A DNA stretch of 7,472 nt, taken from assembly GCA_029266015.1 (NCBI GenBank), contig JAJUFK010000106.1, positions 1 through 7,472 on the forward strand, written 5' to 3'. The position numbers were made by a program, and so were the translations under genes. Below the pieces are notes generated by a model. That model was not told where the DNA came from, did no database searches, and worked only from the letters and a program-made list of their open reading frames with translations. The stretch is from Bacteroidota bacterium. GTDB lineage: Bacteria; Bacteroidota; Bacteroidia; Bacteroidales; UBA1715. The first letter of the stretch is position 1, and every line of letters starts with the position of its first letter. Below, piece by piece: positions 1 through 6,000 of this stretch.

Positions 1-141
1 AGTGTAGGTAATCTATTGAATGGTTTTTTGAAGGATTACATGAGCTTACAACATGCAATGAAAGTAAATGCATCAGTAGTGTTTGTTATGGTTATAGTTT
101 CGTATGTGTTTCTTCAAAAAAAATCAAAACAGATAGTATAA
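1..141 (+). CDS. C-terminal end of a membrane protein, possibly an MFS-type permease (5' end outside window)
   Basis: An open frame enters from the window edge and ends with TAA at 139-141, giving the last 46 residues of a protein. They hold a short amphipathic stretch with Gly-Asn-Leu-Leu-x-Gly-Phe-Leu-Lys-Asp near the start. One hydrophobic segment follows (about residues 25-40, rich in Val/Ile/Phe), and then a basic tail (QKKSKQIV). This layout, a Gly-containing loop, a last membrane helix and a short Lys-rich cytoplasmic tail, is what the end of a major facilitator permease looks like, but 46 residues are too few to assign a family. A terminator-like hairpin begins 7 bases after the stop, which supports this being a real gene end. 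The coding call is fairly likely; the permease identity is a guess. Confidence 0.6.
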   Translation, partial: SVGNLLNGFLKDYMSLQHAMKVNASVVFVMVIVSYVFLQKKSKQIV

Positions 142-147
142 TTTTGT

Positions 148-176
148 CTTTTTTTATAAAAAAAGTATTTTTTTTT
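148..176 (+). terminator. Possible intrinsic terminator after the partial membrane gene
   Basis: The sequence shows a perfect palindrome: C followed by seven T, then AT, then seven A and G (148-165). A run of nine T (168-176) follows after two bases. Position (7 bases past the stop codon) and shape (stem plus U-tract) fit a rho-independent terminator. The stem is almost entirely A-T, so its stability would be low, and chance in such AT-rich DNA cannot be excluded. Confidence 0.4.
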
Positions 177-320
177 GTAATGAAAGTATTGGTTTGAAAG
201 ACTATTCTTATACAAGATTTAAATGTGAAAAATATGTTTGCAAAATTTTTTATACTGGTAGTATCAATAAGTGCAGTTTTGTTAACTGCTATTTTTTTTA
301 TATAGTAGAACTTCTTTCAT

Positions 321-377
321 ATTTGGCTAACAAAATGTAAATTACCAAATAAAAACTTGTTATATTTGTTACCAAAT
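321..377. repeat. Repeated 9-mer TTACCAAAT plus inverted partner upstream of the rubredoxin/DUF2231 gene
   Basis: TTACCAAAT occurs at 342-350 and again at 369-377, exactly 27 bases apart. The first copy can also pair with ATTTGGCTAA at 321-330, giving nine base pairs with one bulged C (327) and an 11-base loop. The second copy lies between the -7-like box (361-368) and the start codon at 388, with ATTTG/CAAAT forming a small hairpin at 364-377. The arrangement around a promoter box suggests an operator or a leader structure; the function is inferred only from position. Confidence 0.35.
361..368 (+). promoter_or_regulatory. Candidate Bacteroidota -7 box (TATATTTG) for the rubredoxin/DUF2231 gene
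   Basis: TATATTTG matches the Bacteroidota sigma-ABfr -7 consensus TAnnTTTG and lies 19 bases before the ATG at 388. If used, the leader would be only about a dozen bases. I see no TTTG or TTG at the expected -33 spacing, so this rests on one half of the consensus and on location. Confidence 0.4.
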
Positions 378-387
378 TTATGTAATT

Positions 388-945
388 ATGAAAGAATTAG
401 TACGATGCAAGCCCTGTGGCTATATTATGGAAAAAGATAAATTAGGTGAAGAATGTCCGGCATGTGGAGTTTCCAGTAAGGTGTTTGAACCATACAAAGA
501 CCGAATGTCAGAAAAACGAAGAAAGTTACTTGATTTAGATTTACATCCTATAGCAGTACATTTTCCTCAAACTATAGCTGTGTTTATAATGCAATTTGTG
601 TTTCTTACAATTGTATTACCTCATTTCAAAATTACCGAAATTAGTGCTTTTGTTGTATTCTTGTCTGTATTATTACCATTTTCTGTAATAGGAGCATTTG
701 TAAGTGGTGTAATTGACGGTAAATTACGTTTCAAAAAATTAGGTACAATTGCTTTACGACGTAAAATAATAATAGGCTCGGGCATGATAGTAAGTTCGGT
801 AGTTGTAGCATTTATAGCAATTAAGTATGACTATACATTATCAACTAAAATTGCACTTTTTGTGTCGAGTGTTGTTACATTGGCTTTGGCTATTTCGTTG
901 GCTGTAACCGGTAAAAAACTTATGTATGCCGAAATGCCGGGATAA
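388..945 (+). CDS. Membrane protein with N-terminal rubredoxin-like Cys4 domain fused to a DUF2231-type membrane domain
   Basis: The 185-residue product has two parts. Residues 5-36 form a rubredoxin-like knuckle with Cys7-x2-Cys10 and Cys23-x2-Cys26, followed by Phe33, very like the small Fe(Cys)4 domain at the end of rubrerythrins. After a charged linker (37-50) comes His-Pro-Ile-Ala-Val-His-Phe-Pro (53-60), the typical opening of DUF2231 membrane domains. Four hydrophobic segments follow, at about 59-78, 85-109, 126-146 and 153-174. The Gly-rich loop at 107-119, with basic residues after it, also fits DUF2231. No signal peptide is present, so the iron knuckle is probably cytoplasmic and the protein sits in the inner membrane. 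A role in electron transfer or metal sensing is inferred from the Cys4 site; the reaction is unknown. The ATG at 388 is the first in frame before the Cys motif. Domain calls are good, function is open. Confidence 0.85.
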   Translation: MKELVRCKPCGYIMEKDKLGEECPACGVSSKVFEPYKDRMSEKRRKLLDLDLHPIAVHFPQTIAVFIMQFVFLTIVLPHFKITEISAFVVFLSVLLPFSVIGAFVSGVIDGKLRFKKLGTIALRRKIIIGSGMIVSSVVVAFIAIKYDYTLSTKIALFVSSVVTLALAISLAVTGKKLMYAEMPG

Positions 946-951
946 TGGCAT

Positions 952-959
952 TATCTTTG
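952..959 (+). promoter_or_regulatory. Candidate -7 box (TATCTTTG) for the TPR-like lipoprotein gene
   Basis: TATCTTTG matches TAnnTTTG and lies in the 62-base gap between the DUF2231 gene and the lipoprotein gene, 48 bases before the ATG at 1008. It predicts a leader of roughly 40 bases, A/T-rich and without a Shine-Dalgarno sequence. No matching -33 TTTG is visible. Both genes are on the same strand, so read-through from the upstream gene is an alternative. Confidence 0.4.
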
Positions 960-1007
960 AAAACGCTTTAAAAAATTATTTATTTAATTGTAAAACATAT
1001 AATTGCT

Positions 1008-2165
1008 ATGAAAACTTTACGAGCAACCCTATTTATTGTGTGTATTGCAACTCTTTCATTATCGTTGGTGCAATGTTCAGGAAAAAAAGCGTTAGAAAAA
1101 GGTAATTATGCCGAAGCGGTTTATAAATCGGTTCAGAAATTACGTAAAAGTCCTAGTAATAAAAAAGCAGCATCAACACTCCGCCAAGCGTATCCTATGG
1201 CGGTAAGTTATTATAAAGAGCAAATAGAAATATCGCTCAAAAGTAATGATGCTTTTAGATGGGGCAATTCTGTACAGTATATGGAAACAGTAAATAATAT
1301 GGCCGATGAAATTTCACGGTGTCCTGCGGCAAAAAAAATAGTTCCTTCACCATTCCGATATGAATCTGAATTAAATACAGCAAAGAAAAATGCTGCAGAA
1401 GAATGTTATGTTGTAGGGAAACGAGAATTTGATAAAAAAACTCGTGAATCAGCTCGTGAGGCATATTATTTATTTGTGAAAGCCGATGGATATGTACTGG
1501 GATACAAAGATGTAGGAACATTGATACCGCAAGCTAAAGAAATGGCTACACTTAAAGTTGTTTTAGAACAAATACCTGTAGGTGCCGGCCGATTACAAAT
1601 AAGTGCTGATTTTTTTCAGAATAATATTGAAGCATATTTAAATAATATGTTTAATTCTCGTATGTTCATACAATTATATTTACCTCGACAAGCAGAAAAA
1701 CTCAAATTAGTCCCCGACCATATTATACGAATTCAATTTGATGATTTTATTGTAGGAAATTCAAAATTAACACAAAAAACAGTTACTGTTGTAAGTGCCG
1801 ACAGTGTAAAAGTTGGTGAATATACCAAACCTGACGGTTCAAAAGTTCCGGTAAAAAATAAAGTAACTGCCGAATATACAACATTCAGAAAAGAGGTAAT
1901 TTCAAAAGGATTGGTTGATGTGAGAGTTATAGAATTTGCAACTAAAAAGATATTAATGCAAGATAAAATGCCCGGTGAATTTATATGGGTTAGTGAATGG
2001 GCTTCGTTTAATGGTGATGAACGTGCTTTGTCACAACAACAATTAAATATGACCAAACAACGTGAAGTACAACCACCAGCACCACAAGATTTATTTGTTG
2101 AATTTACAAAACCAATATACGATCAGGTTACTTCTCGATTATCGTCATTTTATTCACGATATTAA
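1008..2165 (+). CDS. Conserved-type lipoprotein of unknown function with TPR-like repeats
   Basis: The 385-residue protein begins with a lipoprotein signal: basic MKTLR, a hydrophobic core (7-20) and a lipobox Leu-Val-Gln-Cys with Cys23 as the lipidated residue. The residues after Cys (SGKKA) are basic, not acidic, so no surface-export signal of the known Bacteroidota type is seen and a periplasm-facing location is likely. Residues 27-62 (Gly32-Asn-Tyr34, Ala35, Ala37, Pro49) and 131-171 (Gly137, Ala149, Ala152-Tyr-Tyr, Ala159) read as two helical TPR-like repeats. The half from about 180 onward looks beta-rich and contains a Trp-Val-Ser-Glu-Trp stretch (327-331) followed by Asn-Gly-Asp-Glu-Arg-Ala-Leu (335-341). 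I recall similar uncharacterised lipoproteins in Bacteroidota, but no named function. The stop codon overlaps the stop of the convergent prenyltransferase gene. Coding status is sure; role is unknown, perhaps scaffolding in the envelope. Confidence 0.85.
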   Translation: MKTLRATLFIVCIATLSLSLVQCSGKKALEKGNYAEAVYKSVQKLRKSPSNKKAASTLRQAYPMAVSYYKEQIEISLKSNDAFRWGNSVQYMETVNNMADEISRCPAAKKIVPSPFRYESELNTAKKNAAEECYVVGKREFDKKTRESAREAYYLFVKADGYVLGYKDVGTLIPQAKEMATLKVVLEQIPVGAGRLQISADFFQNNIEAYLNNMFNSRMFIQLYLPRQAEKLKLVPDHIIRIQFDDFIVGNSKLTQKTVTVVSADSVKVGEYTKPDGSKVPVKNKVTAEYTTFRKEVISKGLVDVRVIEFATKKILMQDKMPGEFIWVSEWASFNGDERALSQQQLNMTKQREVQPPAPQDLFVEFTKPIYDQVTSRLSSFYSRY

Positions 2166-3022
2166 AATTGAATATATAAAGCGGTAATAGTAAAAACAGC
2201 AAAAATTACACTTGCTATTCCGTTGGTAGTACCAAAAGCAATATTTATTTTAGAAATATCATGTGGTTTAATAAGAGTATGTTGAAAAGCAAGTAATCCT
2301 ATAAAAATACTTGCTCCAATCCAATATATGTAATTCAATTGAACGTGTAAACCTGTAATAACAACAAGTATTGCCGTAATTATATGTGTGCCTATTGATA
2401 TTCGCATTGCTTTTGTACGTCCAAACAGTGCCGGAATACTAAATAATGTTTCGCTACGGTCAAATTCTTCGTCTTGTAATGCATAAAGTATATCAAATCC
2501 TGCAGTCCATGTAAATACTATACATGAAAATAGGATAGGAGTAAGTGAAAAATATCCTGTAACAGCCAAATATGCACCAATAGGTGCAAGTGACAATCCA
2601 ATTCCAAGTATAAAATGACATATATACGTAAACCGCTTGGTAAATGAATATCCTAAAATTACAAGCAGTGCCACAGGTGACAAATAAAAACAAATGGGGT
2701 TAATAAACCATGTGGTTACTATAAACAATACTGAATGTATAATCGTAAAAATAAGAGCCGAAGACGGTGAAATTTTTCCACTTGGTATTTCTCTGTTTGC
2801 TGTGCGAGCATTTTTACTATCATATGTATAGTCGCTGTATCTGTTGAAAGCCATTGCTGCCGAACGAGCAAAAATCATACATGCAATTACATAGCCCAAT
2901 GTGTATACAGAAAATGATACAGATTGTGTTTGAATAGCTAATACGTAGCCTATTAAAGCAAATGGCAACGCAAAAATGGTATGGCTAAATTTAATTAAAG
3001 AAAAATAATACAGAATCTTCAT
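2162..3022 (-). CDS. UbiA-family prenyltransferase (UbiA-like/MqnP subgroup), quinone biosynthesis
   Basis: An integral membrane enzyme of 286 residues that should attach a polyprenyl chain to an aromatic acid. Both metal-diphosphate binding motifs are present: Asn60-Arg61-x2-Asp64-x3-Asp68-x2-Asn71-x-Arg73-Thr with Arg77, Pro80 and Gly82, and Asp177-x2-Tyr-x2-Gln183-Asp184-x2-Phe-Asp188 followed by Ser-Ile-Pro-Ala. The opening KFSHTIFALPFALIGY and the Lys-Arg-Phe-Thr / Ala-Pro-Ile-Gly-Ala-Tyr stretch (129-151) match the UbiA-like subgroup that includes MqnP of the futalosine menaquinone route, not classical UbiA. Databases often call such genes 4-hydroxybenzoate octaprenyltransferase, but Bacteroidota make menaquinone, so a naphthoate-type acceptor is more likely (inference). 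The open frame reaches back to 3127, but the ATG at 3022 is chosen: it sits 7 bases after the DUF4837 stop and starts the family's usual N-terminus, while the extra 35 residues would overlap DUF4837. Confidence 0.9.
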   Translation of the reverse strand: MKILYYFSLIKFSHTIFALPFALIGYVLAIQTQSVSFSVYTLGYVIACMIFARSAAMAFNRYSDYTYDSKNARTANREIPSGKISPSSALIFTIIHSVLFIVTTWFINPICFYLSPVALLVILGYSFTKRFTYICHFILGIGLSLAPIGAYLAVTGYFSLTPILFSCIVFTWTAGFDILYALQDEEFDRSETLFSIPALFGRTKAMRISIGTHIITAILVVITGLHVQLNYIYWIGASIFIGLLAFQHTLIKPHDISKINIAFGTTNGIASVIFAVFTITALYIQF

Positions 3023-3029
3023 TAAGCAT

Positions 3030-4031
3030 TTATTTGTTTTCAATAAACTGTACCGATTGACATATTGCTTGCAATTGTCGCATGAAATTACGTTTACTTT
3101 TATTAGGATAATATACATATCCTTCAATAGTTATAAGTCGTTTTTTTGTATTATCAACAAATGAATAGCTCACAAACGGACCACCCATAAAATCATGTTC
3201 TACACGCCATTTGCCTCTAAGCTCAACAGTATAATCATTGTTTACATAGCGACCTACTTTGTATTGAATAGGAACAATATATTCGGTTGTCATATAACTG
3301 CCTTTACTGGGACCGGGTATGTGAGTTTTTGTGATAGAATCTCGTACTTGTAATAATTTCCATTTTTCTAATTGCATAGTATCTTTATAGGGGCGGTCAT
3401 ATATCAAAATACCTTGACTATGTTCGTTAGATTCGTAAGAAATCCACATAAATCCCTCTGTTTGTTTATTTATTTCATATCCTTCGGGAATACGTATTCT
3501 TATGTTTATATGTTGTTGTACCGCATTTTGAACTTTGTTGCTGGGCATGTTTTGATAGGTTAGTTTATATCGTTCAATTTCTGCCTGCACAAAAAAATCT
3601 ATAATATTGTCATGACGAAGTTTTAATAATTCCAATAATTGTTCGGGAGAATCTACCCCTATACCTATATAGTTTTGTTGTTTGGTCCATACATTTTTTT
3701 TGAATTGAACTATAGGCGAAGTAAATTTTTTATGTATGTCAATAAATAAAATATTTCTATGAGAACGAAATACGCTTGAAAAATGGTTTCTGCTTATCAT
3801 CAAAATACTAAATGGCGGTTCTGATTGTGTTAACCCCAATTCGTATTGATTCATAATTTCTGTAATAGATTCACTTGTTTGTGAATTTTTATATTCATCA
3901 TTTATTACAATAAGAAGTTCACCTGCTTTTCCTCCTAAATCACTCCCTCCTAATAATCCACCATTGGTGCATGAGGTAAAAGCAAAAATAATAACGTATA
4001 TGAAATATATACTTTTTGAAACAGTTTTCAT
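3030..4031 (-). CDS. DUF4837 family lipoprotein
   Basis: A 333-residue lipoprotein of the Bacteroidota family DUF4837, function unknown. The signal peptide ends in Phe-Thr-Ser-Cys (lipidated Cys21), followed by a Gly-rich tether (24-37) with no acidic surface-export signal. Family hallmarks are clear: Glu71-Pro-Pro-Phe (EPxF), Phe-Met-Trp-Ile-Ser (194-198), Ile-Leu-Ile-Tyr-Asp-Arg-Pro-Tyr (208-215), Arg230-Asp, Ile238-Pro-Gly followed by Lys-Gly-Ser-Tyr-Met-Thr-Thr-Glu (243-250), Arg272-Gly-Lys-Trp, and Met282-Gly-Gly-Pro-Phe-Val-Ser. The C-terminal part has the usual Gly-Tyr-Val-Tyr-x-Pro and Lys-Arg-x-Phe-x-Arg-Gln-Leu. Length and motif order are complete. It starts 4 bases after the symporter stop, with an A-rich leader and no Shine-Dalgarno site, and ends 7 bases before the prenyltransferase, so the three are probably co-transcribed. 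The conserved polar motifs suggest ligand or protein binding in the periplasm, but nothing shows which. Confidence 0.92.
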   Translation of the reverse strand: MKTVSKSIYFIYVIIFAFTSCTNGGLLGGSDLGGKAGELLIVINDEYKNSQTSESITEIMNQYELGLTQSEPPFSILMISRNHFSSVFRSHRNILFIDIHKKFTSPIVQFKKNVWTKQQNYIGIGVDSPEQLLELLKLRHDNIIDFFVQAEIERYKLTYQNMPSNKVQNAVQQHINIRIRIPEGYEINKQTEGFMWISYESNEHSQGILIYDRPYKDTMQLEKWKLLQVRDSITKTHIPGPSKGSYMTTEYIVPIQYKVGRYVNNDYTVELRGKWRVEHDFMGGPFVSYSFVDNTKKRLITIEGYVYYPNKSKRNFMRQLQAICQSVQFIENK

Positions 4032-4035
4032 GTTT

Positions 4036-5922
4036 TTAAATTTCGTGTAATTTATCCCACCATGTATATTTTAAAATTATAGCTCCTATTGCAATGATTG
4101 ATATTGTAATAAATAAACTCTGCCAATTGCGAATAATTATAAAAATAGGCATGGCAACTAAGCATGTTTGAACTATAATTCCAATTGCAACATTTCCCAT
4201 ATCTTTTAAGAAACGAGTATTTTTTGTAAAATCAGGTTGTTTTGATTTTACAGATTTAAAAACAGGATTCCAAAAACCCCATGGTTTTACGGTTGTATAA
4301 AAAGTTTCTATAGTTTGAGAATCGGTAGGAGCAGTAAGTAATGTACCTGCTAAACAACCTATAAGTGAAATAATAAGTGTTACCGGAAATAAATATAATG
4401 CAATTAATCCTTCGGGCATACCCGGTATTATATTGGTAATACTATGAGGATATTTAATTTGTATTACTCCTAGAATTAGTCCGGAAACAATACCGGTAAT
4501 CATTCCCCAGAAATATCCATCGCCGTTGAAGCGCCACCAGTACCATTTAAGAACGTTAGATGCAATATAGCTTGCATAAAACGCACTAGTTACTATGATC
4601 AGTATTTCATTTATACTTTTAAGTGTAAATCCTATAAGTGTGCTTACTAATACCACAGCAATTCCTACTGTGTAATTTGTTTTTTTTATTTGTTTTTGTG
4701 AAGCATTGGGGTTTATATATTTCAGATAAATATCGTTTGATACATATGCTTGAGCAGCATTGAGTGTACCCGCAAATGTTGACATAAATGCTGCAAGAAG
4801 ACCGGCAAGCAACAAACCCAGTAAACCAACAGGTAAAAATTGAATCATTGCCGAAGGCAAAATTTGTTCAAAATCAATTTTGTTTCCTACTAGTAAATTC
4901 AAATCTTGATAATATGCAATTGCCAAAATAGCAAAACCAGTAATCATAAAATATCTTACAGGATTGAGTATAACCGAAACTGAACCGCTCATTTTTAATG
5001 CATCTTGCGGAGTTCGGTTGGCAAGAATTTTTTGCATGTCGTATGTTGGTGCCGGGCCTGCCAAACTGCTTAAAATCCCTTTCATAAACATAAAACCAAA
5101 AAATAAACTAAATAAAGAGAATCCATCTTCTTGTATTTTTTGATTTACTTCGGCTATTTTTCCAGACCAATCTATATTCAAATGTGTTCCAAAAAATGGT
5201 GAATCCCACCCTTGTGGAATTAGGGCATGGAGTGTTTCAGGACTTACCATATTCATAGCAATTATACCAATAGTAATAGATGCTACTGTCATAATGGTAT
5301 ATTGCAAAATATCTGCCCATACTATACTTACCATTCCTCCTAAAATAGCATAAAATGTTGCAAATAAGGTAAATACTATGCCATACACGTGTGGCACATA
5401 TTCTATTGCAATAGCATTGTATGGAATTGAAAGTAAAGAGCTAACGTATTCCCAAGGAGCAAAAAGCATTAAAAATTTACCTAATCCTACAAATCCGTAC
5501 GAAAGCATTGAAAGACCTATAATAAGAGCAAATACTACAACTATTCCGTGAGAAAGTTTACTGCTTTTACCATTTCCAAATCGTGTTGCTATCCATTCGG
5601 CTCCGGTTGTTACATTTGATTTTCTTAACCAACCCGAAATAAACATCATTAAAAATATTTGATTAAAGGTAGGCCATAACCATGGAATCCATATACTTTT
5701 TAATCCATATACAAACATAAGTGTAACCAACCACATAGTACCCGAAATATCAAACATACCCGAAGCATCAGAAACTCCCAGCATATACCAACGCATGGTA
5801 TTACCGCCTAATAAATATTCCGATTTGTTTTTTTCGGCTCGTTTTTTAAAGTACAATCCTATAAATACTGTAGCTGCAATATAAAGTAGTATTACTAAAA
5901 AATCTAATGCTTGTAATATCAT
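4036..5922 (-). CDS. Sodium:solute symporter (SSS/SLC5 family), substrate unknown
   Basis: A 628-residue inner-membrane transporter expected to couple Na+ entry to uptake of a small organic solute. The first helix (about 5-24), the Tyr36-Leu-Leu-Gly-Gly stretch and the unwound helix region Ser51-Asp-Ala-Ser-Gly-Met-Phe-Asp (51-58) match the SSS core. Further marks are Tyr294-Asp-Met-Gln-Lys with Arg303 (the usual QR.LA region), and Ser381-Thr382 in the helix AAFMSTFAGTLNAAQAY. By alignment from memory, Ser381-Thr382 fall at the Na2-site Ser pair of vSGLT, which argues for a working sodium site. The Trp-Tyr-Trp-Trp-Arg-Phe-Asn segment (460-466) is typical of Bacteroidota and Planctomycetota members. 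About 14-15 hydrophobic segments are visible, with extra helices at the C-terminus, so it is somewhat longer than the common 500-residue forms. Sugar, amino acid or organic acid substrates are all possible. It opens a tight operon with DUF4837 and the prenyltransferase. Confidence 0.93.
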   Translation of the reverse strand: MILQALDFLVILLYIAATVFIGLYFKKRAEKNKSEYLLGGNTMRWYMLGVSDASGMFDISGTMWLVTLMFVYGLKSIWIPWLWPTFNQIFLMMFISGWLRKSNVTTGAEWIATRFGNGKSSKLSHGIVVVFALIIGLSMLSYGFVGLGKFLMLFAPWEYVSSLLSIPYNAIAIEYVPHVYGIVFTLFATFYAILGGMVSIVWADILQYTIMTVASITIGIIAMNMVSPETLHALIPQGWDSPFFGTHLNIDWSGKIAEVNQKIQEDGFSLFSLFFGFMFMKGILSSLAGPAPTYDMQKILANRTPQDALKMSGSVSVILNPVRYFMITGFAILAIAYYQDLNLLVGNKIDFEQILPSAMIQFLPVGLLGLLLAGLLAAFMSTFAGTLNAAQAYVSNDIYLKYINPNASQKQIKKTNYTVGIAVVLVSTLIGFTLKSINEILIIVTSAFYASYIASNVLKWYWWRFNGDGYFWGMITGIVSGLILGVIQIKYPHSITNIIPGMPEGLIALYLFPVTLIISLIGCLAGTLLTAPTDSQTIETFYTTVKPWGFWNPVFKSVKSKQPDFTKNTRFLKDMGNVAIGIIVQTCLVAMPIFIIIRNWQSLFITISIIAIGAIILKYTWWDKLHEI

Positions 5923-5955
5923 TCAATAATGAGGTTTTAATTAATTACTATAATA

Positions 5956-5963
5956 CAAAAGTA
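5956..5963 (-). promoter_or_regulatory. Candidate -7 box (TACTTTTG) for the symporter-DUF4837-prenyltransferase operon
   Basis: On the minus strand the box reads TACTTTTG, a full match to TAnnTTTG. It sits in the 78-base gap between the glycosyltransferase stop (6001) and the symporter ATG (5922), 33 bases before the start. It predicts a leader of about 30 A/T-rich bases. The same TACTTTTG octamer precedes the glycosyltransferase gene. A -33 TTTG at normal spacing is not obvious. This suggests the last three genes can be transcribed separately from the glycosyltransferase. Confidence 0.5.
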
Positions 5964-6000
5964 CGAATTTATTTTATAGTATGTAATTGCGAATGAAATC

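Noticed and set aside
142..387. tRNA, small RNA or riboswitch in the largest spacer
   Set aside because: I could find no cloverleaf, conserved riboswitch core or GC-rich stem; only A/T tracts, the terminator-like palindrome and the TTACCAAAT repeats stand out.
1255..1521. Minus-strand open frame of 88 codons inside the TPR-like lipoprotein gene
   Set aside because: It lies wholly antisense to a well-supported gene, resembles no family, and has no promoter or ribosome site.
1733..2056. Minus-strand open frame of 107 codons inside the lipoprotein gene
   Set aside because: An antisense shadow: low-complexity Thr/Ser/Phe-rich product without domain features, while the plus-strand frame is clearly coding.
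2493..2693. Second minus-strand frame of 66 codons inside the prenyltransferase
   Set aside because: It is an offset frame of a gene whose catalytic motifs are intact in the main frame; its Tyr/Cys/Ile-rich product is a by-product of membrane-protein codons.
3023..3127. N-terminal extension of the prenyltransferase by 35 residues
   Set aside because: It would overlap the DUF4837 coding end, has a polar Cys/Asn/Lys-rich composition unlike the family, and the ATG at 3022 gives the standard UbiA-like N-terminus right after the upstream stop.
3372..3563. Plus-strand frame of 63 codons opposite the DUF4837 gene
   Set aside because: Antisense to conserved DUF4837 motifs, no upstream signals and no recognisable product.
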